Virus record (IMG/VR): IMGVR_UViG_3300021960_000470 | Span: 1-25,182 of that record | Source of the DNA: a virus | DNA: 25,182 bases | Reading direction: 5' to 3' (one strand) | Shown: positions 9,139 through 17,170 of the stretch, in pieces | Layout: every line of letters begins with the position of its first letter | How positions within the stretch are numbered: position 1 is the stretch's first letter | Position numbers and translations under genes: made by a program | Notes under the pieces: model-generated | What the model saw: only the letters and a program-made list of their open reading frames with translations | Database searches by the model: none | Told to the model about the DNA's origin: nothing

Positions 9139-10779
9139 ATGACAGAACAGGCAGATAAATACCGACAAGCGGCTGAACAAATGAACCGTTTGGCCGATTT
9201 AGACGAAGAAGAAGAGAGTGTCAAAGATACCATAGAGGAACAATTAGATACTGAATTAAAGAGTGTTTTTAGTAATTCTTATGTAATGTCTGAGCATGAA
9301 GAAATCGTTAAATTATCTAATTCTTTTAACATTAATGCTAGTGATGCAAGAAAAAGATTAACTGAATTTCCTAATGAATACATTGTTCAAGAACATACTA
9401 TTCCCGATTTAGTTAGAAAGATGAGAAAGGCTCGTCGTGCATTAAAAGGAGAACACCGAACACGAATGTCAAAAGCAATTGATACAATGATTGATGCTTA
9501 TACTGACCATTTAAATAAGTGTATTGATTCTATAACTTGGTTAAATGATTATCAGATTCCACTTAGAAAGATGCGCTATAACGAAAAAGATTTGTCAAAA
9601 CTCCATAAGATGAAAAGTGCTGAATTAAGAAGAGAGACTATTGATGCTCTTTGTAAGTTTTGGGAGGCAGAAATTGAGCAAACAGGAATGGCTTATGGAA
9701 AAAAATATTCTGATTTACATAAAACTATGAGTTCTGCTAAAAAAGATTTTAGAGGAGCAATTAACAAAATTACTGACCAATCACTTACTAAATCAAAAAA
9801 TGAAAGACAAAATGATTTTATTCTCAAAATGGTTTGTGAAAATCCAGGAATTAATGCGTCAAGTATTCACGAAAGAATGCCTTCTACTTTACATAAAGCG
9901 GCAAGCCCTAATTCTATCTCAAAGGCAATTAAAAAACTAGATATTGTTTCTGTGAAGGGTTCTTACTATAAAGTTCCTTCAATGATAAAGAAAAATATTT
10001 GGGCTTATACTGCTGCGTTTATTGACTCTGATGGTTATATTACTCTTGACCGTAATATGAACCCAAGAGTAGGTTTAGTTGCTACTGGTGAAAGAGGTAA
10101 GGCTTTTATGCAAGAAATGCACAAATCAATTGGTTTTGGCCGTATGCACTTAGACCAAAAATCACCACAAGATACTCGTCTTATTAATCGTTTAAATTTT
10201 TATTCACAGGCAGATGTTTCTAATCTTTTAACAAAATGCTTACCTCATTTTAGATTAAAGAAAGGTAATGCTGAATTGCTTCTTGAATTGATTCGTATGA
10301 AGAAATCATACAAGAAAGCAGACTGGTATAAAAATAGATGTGATGAAATTTTTAAATTAATGAAGTGGGAAAATCATAAAGACCATGTAGGATTTGATTG
10401 GACAAAAGAAAATATTAATCTTGACGATATTCAAAAATATAAAGATAATTGTAAAATTTCTGTGATGGATTCGCTTGAACAAATCGGAACAGTTATTAAA
10501 AGTTCCACGCCTTATTTAAGACAAAAGAAAGGATTAGATGATAGCGCAGTAGAACATATTATTAAAACAGCAAAAAACATTTTATCTTTAAATAGAGGAA
10601 AATCACACGACAATGAAAGACTTAATAAAATTTTACATGAATTAAAAATAGCAGATTATATGTATGAATCAGGAAATAATTACAATTATGCGATAGGAAG
10701 AATGCATACATATATTAAGTTATATGTGGAAGAAAAAGGAAGCGTTTGGAAGGGTGATTTAAATGTCCTTATGGTTTGA
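9139..10779 (+). CDS. Winged-helix + LAGLIDADG endonuclease-like protein
   Basis: 546 aa. The N-terminal 220 residues are charged and helical. Residues about 223-280 have a winged-helix pattern, ending in a hairpin-like LDIVSVKGSYYKV. Residues about 288-386 form a single LAGLIDADG-type domain. Its motif reads TAAFIDSDGY (291-300) with the catalytic acid position kept as D298, followed by typical strands, GFGRM, and PHFRLKKGNAELLLEL, matching the usual 'KK.q..ll' end. The last 150 residues are unassigned. One motif copy implies a dimer if the protein is an enzyme. It may be a homing-type nuclease, a WhiA-like DNA-binding protein with domains in another order, or a packaging-site nuclease helping the adjacent terminase. 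The start follows TGAGGT, which includes the terminase stop. Confidence 0.8.
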   Translation: MTEQADKYRQAAEQMNRLADLDEEEESVKDTIEEQLDTELKSVFSNSYVMSEHEEIVKLSNSFNINASDARKRLTEFPNEYIVQEHTIPDLVRKMRKARRALKGEHRTRMSKAIDTMIDAYTDHLNKCIDSITWLNDYQIPLRKMRYNEKDLSKLHKMKSAELRRETIDALCKFWEAEIEQTGMAYGKKYSDLHKTMSSAKKDFRGAINKITDQSLTKSKNERQNDFILKMVCENPGINASSIHERMPSTLHKAASPNSISKAIKKLDIVSVKGSYYKVPSMIKKNIWAYTAAFIDSDGYITLDRNMNPRVGLVATGERGKAFMQEMHKSIGFGRMHLDQKSPQDTRLINRLNFYSQADVSNLLTKCLPHFRLKKGNAELLLELIRMKKSYKKADWYKNRCDEIFKLMKWENHKDHVGFDWTKENINLDDIQKYKDNCKISVMDSLEQIGTVIKSSTPYLRQKKGLDDSAVEHIIKTAKNILSLNRGKSHDNERLNKILHELKIADYMYESGNNYNYAIGRMHTYIKLYVEEKGSVWKGDLNVLMV

Positions 10780-11137
10780 AGAACTCATAAAGGAAAAAGA
10801 TGCCTGTTATCATAAGGTGCGGAGTCGTTATAAGAAATGGCCTTCTGCTTATGCTTCAGGTGCTTTGGTTCAATGCCGAAAGGTCGGTGCAAAGAATTGG
10901 GGTAATTCTGTAAAAAAAGGCGGAGATAATTTCAAAAGAGAAAAAGAGGAAGGACTTCACGGTTGGTTTTCAAGAAGAGGTGGAGATGGACAGAAAGGTT
11001 GGGTTTCTTGTCAATCTTGCGAAGATGATAAGGAAGGAACAAAACCTTGCGGAAGAAAGGATGCTTCTAAAGGAACAAAGCAAAGATGCCGACCAACCTG
11101 TGCCGCTTGTAAAACTTATAAAAGGAGGAAAGGTTGA
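10763..11137 (+). CDS. Cysteine-rich small protein, SAYASGA/CGR family, tagged
   Basis: This 124-aa basic protein starts MSLWFEELIKE, a variant of the tag, and overlaps the upstream gene by 17 bases after AGGGTGATTTAA. Residues about 12-48 contain KDACYHKVRSRY, WPSAYASGALVQCRKVGA and NWG. I recall this pattern from many small marine-virus proteins of unknown function, but I cannot confirm a family number. The second half contains GLHGWFSRRGG, WVSCQSC, PCGRK and CRPTCAACK, giving enough Cys pairs (CxxC, CxxxCxxC) to bind zinc. It is highly Lys/Arg-rich, consistent with nucleic-acid binding or packaged core protein, though neither is shown. Confidence 0.75.
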   Translation: MSLWFEELIKEKDACYHKVRSRYKKWPSAYASGALVQCRKVGAKNWGNSVKKGGDNFKREKEEGLHGWFSRRGGDGQKGWVSCQSCEDDKEGTKPCGRKDASKGTKQRCRPTCAACKTYKRRKG

Positions 11138-11302
11138 ATGCCTCGCAGACATTATGATGTTTTTAAGCATAGAGTAAGAACAAAACTGCCTAAAAAAATT
11201 AGATACGCAACCGTTTGTAGAAAATGTAAAAAAGAAACTATTTCCAAACGCTGTTGGACTTGTAAAATTGATGAAGCAAAATTATGGACAAAGCCTTATT
11301 AG
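11138..11302 (+). CDS. 54-aa zinc-ribbon protein
   Basis: This very short basic protein begins at the ATG directly abutting the preceding stop (TGAATG), with a strong AAAGGAGG upstream. It contains C27-x2-C30-x8-C39-x2-C42, a four-cysteine zinc ribbon, and is otherwise rich in Lys and Arg. The same CxxC-x8-CxxC spacing recurs in the next gene. It ends at a TAG that overlaps the next gene's AGGAG ribosome-binding site. It has no tag motif. DNA or RNA binding is likely from family knowledge of such ribbons, but the target is unknown. Confidence 0.75.
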   Translation: MPRRHYDVFKHRVRTKLPKKIRYATVCRKCKKETISKRCWTCKIDEAKLWTKPY

Positions 11303-11313
11303 GAGATGATATT

Positions 11314-11601
11314 ATGGTATGGGAAGAAATTTTAAAGAAAGACAAAAAAGATATGAGAGTTGGTCGTGTTTATGCTTCTGATAGGGAAGGTAAGAAAATT
11401 ATGATGCTTACTCACGAAGGAAAGAAAATTCATGCTGGTGCGAAGGGTTATGGTAATTACAAAGGAAAAGGAAAGAATCGTGGTGGCGGAACACATACTA
11501 ACAAAAAGCGTCGTGCTAATTTCAAAGCACGACATAACTGTGACCAATGTAAAGGAAGAATTACTACTCCTAAATGTTTAGCCTGTAAAAAATTGTGGTG
11601 A
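11314..11601 (+). CDS. Zinc-ribbon protein with MVWEEILKK tag
   Basis: 95 aa. The ATG at 11314 is chosen over an in-frame ATG at 11284 because AGGAGAT lies just ahead of it and because it gives the tag MVWEEILKKDKKD. The middle is Lys/Gly-rich. The C-terminal RRANFKARHNC followed by a second CxxC pair and a final LW resembles a common small viral protein pattern (RRA-F-ARH-C...C...W) known to me from memory. Cysteines 76, 79, 88 and 91 form CxxC-x8-CxxC, identical in spacing to the 54-aa gene upstream. It is strongly basic, so nucleic-acid binding is likely but unproven. Confidence 0.75.
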   Translation: MVWEEILKKDKKDMRVGRVYASDREGKKIMMLTHEGKKIHAGAKGYGNYKGKGKNRGGGTHTNKKRRANFKARHNCDQCKGRITTPKCLACKKLW

Positions 11602-11606
11602 TATTA

Positions 11607-11846
11607 ATGTCAATGACTTGGAAAGAATTAAAAGAAGGAATTGTTTCTGATAAATTACCAAAAGATAGAACTAAATATGTTCGCTTTAGTAATTTATCTG
11701 ATATTAATAAAAGAATGGTCATCTACTATCTTAAACTTGGATATAAACGCCCTGAAAAGCAAGTTATGTGTTTAAAGGGTATTCTTGAAGAAATGCTTCG
11801 TTCAAGTAATGAAAGGTATGATGTTGAGGATAGTGGACGACCCTAA
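11607..11846 (+). CDS. Small basic hypothetical protein, MSMTWKELKE start
   Basis: 79 aa, not recognised. The start ATG at 11607 follows GTGGTGAT, which contains the preceding gene's TGA stop; a second ATG lies two codons later. The N-terminus MSMTWKELKEG is a loose form of the Trp tag. The rest is helical and basic (SDINKRMVIYYLKLGY). A 53-base gap without an obvious promoter separates it from the portal gene. Confidence 0.65.
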   Translation: MSMTWKELKEGIVSDKLPKDRTKYVRFSNLSDINKRMVIYYLKLGYKRPEKQVMCLKGILEEMLRSSNERYDVEDSGRP

Positions 11847-11899
11847 CCGAAGCGTTGATAGGCAGGAATAGCGTAGGCTTTAAACAGGGGGTGTAATCA

Positions 11900-13540
11900 A
11901 TGGCTGAAGATAGCAGAAGATTTAGTTTTAGTAACCTCTTTAGGAGGCAAACTCCTAAACCTGCTGATAGAAAAGTTTTCAATATGGGCATCCAAGAAAG
12001 GGAAACCAATCACATGATGACTGGCCCAATTATCTATAATATTGTTAATCAATCTGTTATTGCTAGAACTTGTATTACTCAACTAAAACAAGAAGTTTTT
12101 AGAAGAGGATATGTTTGGGAAAAGTCTTATGAAGCACTATGTAATTCTTGTGGAAAAGAACATAAAAGACCTGTTCAAGAATGTTCTCGTTGTAAAAGTC
12201 CTGATTTAAAAATTCCTGATGTTAAACAATTAGAATATGCTGAAAGATTCATTGAAGGATATGTTAATAAATCTGAACAACTATTTATTGATGTTCTTCA
12301 AGAACTTGAAGATGATTTAAATATCATGGACGATGCTTACATTGTTTTGGTTAAAGAATATTTTATTGATGGTAATGGTAAAATTAGAATGCATAGAATT
12401 AAAGAAATTTATCGTGGCGACCCAGTTACTATGTTTATTTATAGTGATGAAAATGGACAAAGAGGAACTAAAGGTTTCACTTGTGTAAATCATCGTGGAG
12501 TCATTCATCCTGACCCTCACGAAAGATGTGAAGTCTGTGATAGTAATTTATTTCCTATTCATTATGTTAATAGAGTAAATGGGGAAGACCAGCACTTTTT
12601 AAAGGGAGAAGTATTACATTTTAGTAAATATAGTCCTTCTCGTCTTTATGGTATGTCTCCTGTTATTACTTTATTTAATAATATTATGACTCTTATTGCT
12701 ATGGAAAACTATGTTAATCAATCTTATACTAAGAGCAGAATGCCGAGAGGATTACTTGCAGTTCAAACTAGAAATATGGACTCAATGCGTTCTTTTTGGC
12801 GTTCAGTAAAAGAAAAAATGGAGGCTGACCCTCATTTTATCCCAGTTATGGGAATTGAAGCAGAAAGTGGTAAGGGAGCAGTTGAATGGATTAAGTTCAT
12901 GGATAGTCTTAAGGAAATGGATTATGTTTCTGTTAAAGATGATTTGCGAGATAGAATTTCAGCGTTCTATGGTGTAAGTAAAGTATTCATGGCTGATAAC
13001 ACTACAAGCGGTGGATTAAACAATGAAGGTATGCAAATCCTCGTAACAAATCGTGCAGTTCAAAAAGCACAAACTGTGTATAATAATTATGTATTTCCGT
13101 TCCTTGTTAAACAATTTGGAATTACAGATTGGGATTTGAAATTACCACCGAGCGAAGAAGAAGATGAAATTGCTGTTCTTCGTAAGCGTGAAATAGAAGT
13201 TAATATCGCAGCATCAACTAAAAATTTAGGATTTGATGTTGATATGGATGAAGATGGTAACTTTACTTTTAAAAAACCTGAACCCGAAGAAAAACCGCCA
13301 GCAGAAGGTGAAGGAGAACAAGCGGCTCCTGACCCCTATGCAGGAACAAATATTGATGCTTCACAACTAGGGCAGATGCAAGAACAGGCTATGGAAGGCG
13401 GAGGGAAACCTCAAGAGAACCCACCCGCCACAAGGAATAAAAGCAGGATGAGCGTAGCACCCGATAAGAGACTTTCGGGATTACCATTAGATGCAGGTAA
13501 TCAAAACAATGACAACAGAACCGAAAGGAGAGTTGATTAA
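11900..13540 (+). CDS. Portal protein (HK97/SPP1-type) with two zinc-binding inserts
   Basis: 546 aa. The portal ring sits at one capsid vertex and is the DNA channel on which terminase docks. Support comes from its place after terL, its length, and stretches typical of the family: the core LHFSKYSPSRLYGMSPV (about 239-254), the long stem helix region after NYVNQSYTKSRMPRG, and the C-terminal RDRISAFYGVSKVFM with GGLNNEGMQ. Unusually, there are two putative zinc modules: C81/C84/C95/C98 (CxxC...CxxC) and C195/H198/C210/C213. The C-terminus is a Pro/Glu/Gly/Gln-rich disordered tail. The start follows GGGGGTGTAATCA. No N-terminal tag is present. Confidence 0.9.
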   Translation: MAEDSRRFSFSNLFRRQTPKPADRKVFNMGIQERETNHMMTGPIIYNIVNQSVIARTCITQLKQEVFRRGYVWEKSYEALCNSCGKEHKRPVQECSRCKSPDLKIPDVKQLEYAERFIEGYVNKSEQLFIDVLQELEDDLNIMDDAYIVLVKEYFIDGNGKIRMHRIKEIYRGDPVTMFIYSDENGQRGTKGFTCVNHRGVIHPDPHERCEVCDSNLFPIHYVNRVNGEDQHFLKGEVLHFSKYSPSRLYGMSPVITLFNNIMTLIAMENYVNQSYTKSRMPRGLLAVQTRNMDSMRSFWRSVKEKMEADPHFIPVMGIEAESGKGAVEWIKFMDSLKEMDYVSVKDDLRDRISAFYGVSKVFMADNTTSGGLNNEGMQILVTNRAVQKAQTVYNNYVFPFLVKQFGITDWDLKLPPSEEEDEIAVLRKREIEVNIAASTKNLGFDVDMDEDGNFTFKKPEPEEKPPAEGEGEQAAPDPYAGTNIDASQLGQMQEQAMEGGGKPQENPPATRNKSRMSVAPDKRLSGLPLDAGNQNNDNRTERRVD

Positions 13541-13541
13541 G

Positions 13542-13871
13542 ATGAATAATTGGGAAAATATTTTAAAAGCAGTAAGAGATAGAAAAGGCAAACTTGGAGG
13601 GGGTAAAGAAATCCCTGAAAAGGTTTTGAGTAATAAGGTCAAAAGACCCACTCAAACAAGAATGAAGGGAGGAAATCCTATTGCTGACCTAAATCCAAGA
13701 GGAAGAGTGGATAGTTTAGATATGGTTTTTGAAGAAGATATGTCTAATCTTGCTGAAATGACAAGAGAAGATTTAATTGATAGGGCTACTAATTATATTA
13801 AAAGCCTTTCCAAAGAACAAATCATTGCTATTTTAGAAAGAACACAGGGAACATTGGAGGAAAAACTATGA
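13542..13871 (+). CDS. Hypothetical protein with MNNWENILKA tag
   Basis: 109 aa, not recognised. An in-frame ATG exists at 13491 inside the portal gene, but the ATG at 13542 has GGAGAGTTGATTAAG immediately upstream and produces the tag MNNWENILKAVRDRK. The middle is basic and Gly/Pro-rich, so probably flexible. The C-terminal 40 residues are helical and acidic (TREDLIDRATNYIKSLSKEQ). Stop and next start overlap as ATGA. The layout of tag, disordered linker and terminal helix would fit a small head-internal or scaffold-like adaptor, which is inference. Confidence 0.75.
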   Translation: MNNWENILKAVRDRKGKLGGGKEIPEKVLSNKVKRPTQTRMKGGNPIADLNPRGRVDSLDMVFEEDMSNLAEMTREDLIDRATNYIKSLSKEQIIAILERTQGTLEEKL

Positions 13872-14092
13872 GCGAAGATTTACACCAAAAGCAAAGAAGA
13901 TTGACTCAAGAGTTAGCCAAAGTTAAGGCTATGACGGCTCAAGAAAATAATAAGGTTCAAAAGAATAAAGATATGTCTGTTGGACTTCCTCCAGATTCCT
14001 CTCATAAATCTTTACCTTCTTCTGCTGATAATCCTGATGTTATTCTCCTTCCTTCTAGGAAAAGAGGAAAGAAAGAAAACATTCCCTTTTGA
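13868..14092 (+). CDS. Small hydrophilic hypothetical protein
   Basis: 74 aa, not recognised. The N-terminal 35 residues are Gln/Lys-rich and likely coiled; the remainder is Ser/Pro-rich and disordered, ending basic (SRKRGKKEN). It overlaps the preceding gene by ATGA after GGAGGAAAAACT. The TGA stop forms part of TGAGGTGG, the ribosome-binding site of the next gene. Confidence 0.65.
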   Translation: MSEDLHQKQRRLTQELAKVKAMTAQENNKVQKNKDMSVGLPPDSSHKSLPSSADNPDVILLPSRKRGKKENIPF

Positions 14093-14101
14093 GGTGGTTA
14101 A

Positions 14102-15757
14102 ATGTTCTACGAATTAGCCAAAGACAAATCTTTGATAAATGTCTTGAGAAAGGCTGATTTAGATGACACTACTGCTGCTTTAGTTAAAGAAGGGGCAAGT
14201 ATTTCTATTCTTAAAAAATCATTGATGGATAATATCACTTCGGAAAATATGATTTCCTATCGTAAATACATTCGTATTGCTAAAGAAGAAGAAGATGATG
14301 AAGCCGCAAGAAGGGCTGATGAAAGATTAAGTGAAGAAGAAGATGCTGATGAAGTTTATGATAGTGTAGTTGAAGAAGAAGATGCTAGGAAAAGAGTTCT
14401 TTCTGAAAGAAGATTAGGAGAAGCAGTTGATAGAAAAAATAAAGAAGATTCTGCATATAAGTTTCTTTCACAACTTGAATTTCAAGTTGATATTTTAATT
14501 GATATGGTTAGAAATTCTGATAAAATTAAAGTAGTTAAAGAAGAAAATAAACTAACTGTTAGAGGAGCCATGCAAGATTACTTAAGATTAGGTGCAACTT
14601 CAGGTGAATCTTCTAAATTACTTACTTTACTTCAAACAATTAAGAATAATCCCGACTACTTAGAAGAACAATATGGAGAATACTTAGTTGATGGTATATT
14701 AACAGGTAAGTCCTATACTATTTCAAGAAAAGAAAGAGAAGAAACTAAAAGAGGAGAAGATATTGATGTTAATAGACTAATATCTAATATTAATACTATT
14801 CTTGATTTTGAAATGGCTGTTGAAGAATCTGGAACAGTTGTTGATAGTATTGATTTCTTAGAAATGTTTAGATTACTTCATGTTCAAAAATATAAAAGGC
14901 AACCAAGGAATCTTGTTCCTAGAGGCAAGGTTAAAGCAGAACGATTAAGAATGCTACAAAGAGCGAGAAGAAGAACAGAAGGCTCTACAAATGCAGAATA
15001 TGAAAGGGCATTAAGAAGAATTGATAGAATTAAAAAAGATAAAAGAGAAATTCAACAATCTAAAATATTTTATGAAGAAAAAATTGCAGAATTAGAAAAA
15101 ATACTTGCAGATAAAGATAAACTTATTGCTAGGAAAATTCAAAAACTAAATACTTCATTAAGAACGGTTATTGCCTCTTCTGGTAAATCAAAAAACAAAA
15201 GAGATAATAAAAAGAAAAGAGACAAAAATATTAAACAATTAATGGATATGATGAATGATATTAAAAATAACAAAGAAAAATATGTTCAAGAAGCAACTGA
15301 AGAATTAGAAAAAGAAATTAAAGCAGAAAAAAGAAAACTCCATAGAGTTATTGCAGATGTTGATATTTTTGATAGTAATGAAACTATTTCTAAATTCAAT
15401 AGTTATTTAAATCGTTTTAGACAAATGGAACCTATTGCTGAAGTTAAAAGACTTTTAACAAAAGGAATTACTTTGTTACCTTATATGAGGAAACACACTA
15501 CTGCTATGTCTAAAATTTCAAGAAAATCTGAAGGACAAATAAACATGGGTTTTAAAGAGTTTATGGAAGAAAATCCAACTGCAACAACTATTGTTGATGG
15601 CTTCTTTGAAGGATTCCCTACAATTCCAGTTAATGAATTAATGGAATTTGAAGAAGTTTCTGATAAATTTAAAGAAAAAGAAAATCAACTATTTGATATT
15701 GTTAAGCAATTAGATAGTTTAGTTGAAGGCAAAGATTCACCACAGGAGGAAGAGTAA
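14102..15757 (+). CDS. Large coiled-coil hypothetical protein
   Basis: 551 aa, not recognised. It is preceded by TGAGGTGGTTAA. An acidic segment lies near residues 60-100 (EEEDDEAARRADERL, then EEEDADEV). A long, highly charged coiled coil (about 300-420, Lys/Arg/Glu-rich) follows, with a basic KSKNKRDNKKKRDKNIKQ patch inside it. The C-terminal 130 residues are more globular and helical. It starts MFYELAKDKSLINVL, only a distant echo of the tag. Its position between portal and protease makes a structural or internal head role plausible, but no motif proves it. It overlaps the next gene as TAATG. Confidence 0.65.
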   Translation: MFYELAKDKSLINVLRKADLDDTTAALVKEGASISILKKSLMDNITSENMISYRKYIRIAKEEEDDEAARRADERLSEEEDADEVYDSVVEEEDARKRVLSERRLGEAVDRKNKEDSAYKFLSQLEFQVDILIDMVRNSDKIKVVKEENKLTVRGAMQDYLRLGATSGESSKLLTLLQTIKNNPDYLEEQYGEYLVDGILTGKSYTISRKEREETKRGEDIDVNRLISNINTILDFEMAVEESGTVVDSIDFLEMFRLLHVQKYKRQPRNLVPRGKVKAERLRMLQRARRRTEGSTNAEYERALRRIDRIKKDKREIQQSKIFYEEKIAELEKILADKDKLIARKIQKLNTSLRTVIASSGKSKNKRDNKKKRDKNIKQLMDMMNDIKNNKEKYVQEATEELEKEIKAEKRKLHRVIADVDIFDSNETISKFNSYLNRFRQMEPIAEVKRLLTKGITLLPYMRKHTTAMSKISRKSEGQINMGFKEFMEENPTATTIVDGFFEGFPTIPVNELMEFEEVSDKFKEKENQLFDIVKQLDSLVEGKDSPQEEE

Positions 15758-16122
15758 TGACTTGGGACTATTATGGTGATGGTGATAATTTTATTCTCAA
15801 AGAGAAAAAACAAGAACCTAAAAAACTTCTTGATTCTTTAGATGCTAAAGGAAGAAAAAAGTTAAAGAAAACTCTTCAAGCCGCAGAACCAACTGAGTTT
15901 TTCGGTCAAGACTTTACTAAATTAGGTGAACTTATTGAGGTTCTTAGAGAATTAGATTTAACTAAGTCAGATAAGAAATTAAACAAAAAAATGAAGTCTA
16001 TGGATGAGCGCAACATTGATATTGTGGCTACTGCTACGAAGTTGCGTAAGGAGTATGAGTTACTCTATCGGCAATTAAGAGATTTAGTTTATCCTAGTGG
16101 AAAAGGAGAGGAAAAGAAATGA
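15757..16122 (+). CDS. Small charged helical protein, MTWDYYGD start
   Basis: 121 aa, not recognised. It starts by TAATG overlap after GGAGGAAGA. The N-terminus MTWDYYGDGDNFILKEKK has Trp near the start and an ILK a few residues later, so it may be an interrupted form of the tag. The rest is Lys/Leu-rich and helical. It overlaps the next gene as ATGA. Confidence 0.65.
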   Translation: MTWDYYGDGDNFILKEKKQEPKKLLDSLDAKGRKKLKKTLQAAEPTEFFGQDFTKLGELIEVLRELDLTKSDKKLNKKMKSMDERNIDIVATATKLRKEYELLYRQLRDLVYPSGKGEEKK

Positions 16123-16373
16123 GTTGGAAAAATATATTAAAGGCACATGGTTGCGGTTGTGATGACTGTAATGAAGTATCAAAAGGAAGAGGACTGAGTT
16201 CAGCAGGATTTAGAGGCGGAAGTAGAAGAAAGCCCATGAGGGGAAGCACTTTAGATTCTCAAAGTTATCTTGCCTGTATAGACCGTTTGAATAAGAAATT
16301 TGGAATGGGCGGAATGTCTGAAAAAGAATATATGGAAGAAAGAGACAGGTGCAAGGCTAAATTTGGAATGTGA
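16119..16373 (+). CDS. Small Cys/Gly-rich protein with MSWKNILKA tag
   Basis: 84 aa. It starts MSWKNILKAHGCGCDDC, a clear tag followed by a compact cysteine cluster (C12, C14, C17) and later cysteines. The middle is Gly/Ser/Arg-rich (GRGLSSAGFRGGSRRK). The C-terminus repeats a short pattern, KKFGMGGMSEKEYMEERD then KAKFGM, reminiscent of SHOCT-type oligomerisation helices; this similarity is only suggestive. The start overlaps the previous stop (ATGA) and has GGAGAGG upstream. The ATGAGTTGGAAA start matches that of the gene at 432 base for base. Confidence 0.75.
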   Translation: MSWKNILKAHGCGCDDCNEVSKGRGLSSAGFRGGSRRKPMRGSTLDSQSYLACIDRLNKKFGMGGMSEKEYMEERDRCKAKFGM

Positions 16374-16377
16374 TATT

Positions 16378-16623
16378 ATGACAGAAGAAAGTATTAACAA
16401 AGATGTTTTAGAAATTATCAAGGCTTTGACCGCAAAGGTTGAAGCATTAGAAAAGACAATCTACGCAAAAGACAGTCTTTTGATGAAGGCGGGTCTTGTT
16501 GTTTCACAAAGTCCAACACCTGCTATGGATAATACTGTTGGTGGTTTTGATTCATTACCCACTACCGATGTTTCTAGCATGGATTGGTCTGATATTCATA
16601 AAATGGTTTCAAAGATGGAGTGA
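16378..16623 (+). CDS. 81-aa coiled-coil protein ending in the scaffold C-terminal peptide
   Basis: 81 aa. The N-terminal half is a predicted short coiled coil (IIKALTAKVEALEKTIYAK), followed by a flexible Ser/Pro/Asp linker. It ends LPTTDVSSMDWSDIHKMVSKME. The scaffold portion of the protease gene ends LPTMEELAEMDWADIHKMV plus four residues, so the two share a C-terminal helix (28 of 30 bases identical over 16579-16608 and 21322-21351). In HK97-like and lambda-like viruses the scaffold contacts the capsid protein, so this protein may be an accessory scaffold or capsid-binding adaptor. The ATG at 16378 is preferred because earlier in-frame starts lie inside the upstream gene. Confidence 0.7.
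   Translation: MTEESINKDVLEIIKALTAKVEALEKTIYAKDSLLMKAGLVVSQSPTPAMDNTVGGFDSLPTTDVSSMDWSDIHKMVSKME
16579..16608 (+). repeat. C-terminal capsid-docking-like peptide repeat, copy 1
   Basis: Encodes MDWSDIHKMV near the C-terminus of the 81-aa protein. It matches 21322-21351 at 28 of 30 bases, encoding MDWADIHKMV at the end of the protease/scaffold gene. Both sit just before the stop codon. Confidence 0.85.
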
Positions 16624-16628
16624 TTAAA

Positions 16629-17165
16629 ATGCCTCAAAGAGTTACTAGAGAAGAAAGAAAAATCAGTATTATGATTCAAAAAGCAAGAGAAGCAAAAGAA
16701 ATGCTTTATCAATCCTTAATGGACAACAACCGTAGTCCAGAAGATGATGATTCAGAAGCAGTTAAATTGAAGCGACCAAAGGCTGAAAATTACAACTACA
16801 AGGCAGAATCAAATGATGGCCCGACTACTCTTCATGCTTATGCTGGTGAAGTAACTAAAATGGTTAAGATTCTAAAGAACATTTTACCTGAAGATTATGA
16901 AACTAATCCTATGTTAGACCATGAACAAAGAATGAGATTGATTGGACAAATTGATGGTTTATCTGCTATGCTTACTGGGTTATCTAAACAAATCAAGGAT
17001 GCTAAACCCGATGAACAGAATGAGATGATGAATAGAATTGTTGAAGTTAATAAGAAATTAATGGAACTTGAAAGCGAATTATCTCAAATTCCTGAACAAA
17101 CGATTGCTTATGATTCGGAATATTCAGGAGAAACTTTAGACTCCGAATACCAAAAAAATAGATGA
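16629..17165 (+). CDS. Helical hypothetical protein
   Basis: 178 aa, not recognised. The ATG at 16629 follows GGAGTGATTAAA, in which the previous TGA stop is embedded; a GTG at 16620 is a less likely start. The N-terminus is basic (MPQRVTREERK) and helical; the central and C-terminal parts are helix-rich and acidic (KMVKILKNILPEDYE, LMELESELSQIPEQ). There are no cysteines or membrane segments. It immediately precedes the ligase gene. Confidence 0.65.
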   Translation: MPQRVTREERKISIMIQKAREAKEMLYQSLMDNNRSPEDDDSEAVKLKRPKAENYNYKAESNDGPTTLHAYAGEVTKMVKILKNILPEDYETNPMLDHEQRMRLIGQIDGLSAMLTGLSKQIKDAKPDEQNEMMNRIVEVNKKLMELESELSQIPEQTIAYDSEYSGETLDSEYQKNR

Positions 17166-17170
17166 TTAGT

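Noticed and set aside
10763-11137. Assigning a specific DUF number to the SAYASGA/CGR protein
   Set aside because: The pattern is familiar from marine viruses, but the family name could not be recalled with certainty.
11284-11313. Upstream in-frame ATG for the 95-aa zinc-ribbon gene
   Set aside because: It overlaps the 54-aa zinc-ribbon gene and lacks a Shine-Dalgarno; ATG 11314 follows AGGAGAT and gives the tag.
11847-11899. CTTTAAAC as a promoter for the portal gene
   Set aside because: It is only about 20 bases from the start codon, too close for a TATA box that leaves room for the adjacent GGGGGTGT ribosome-binding site.
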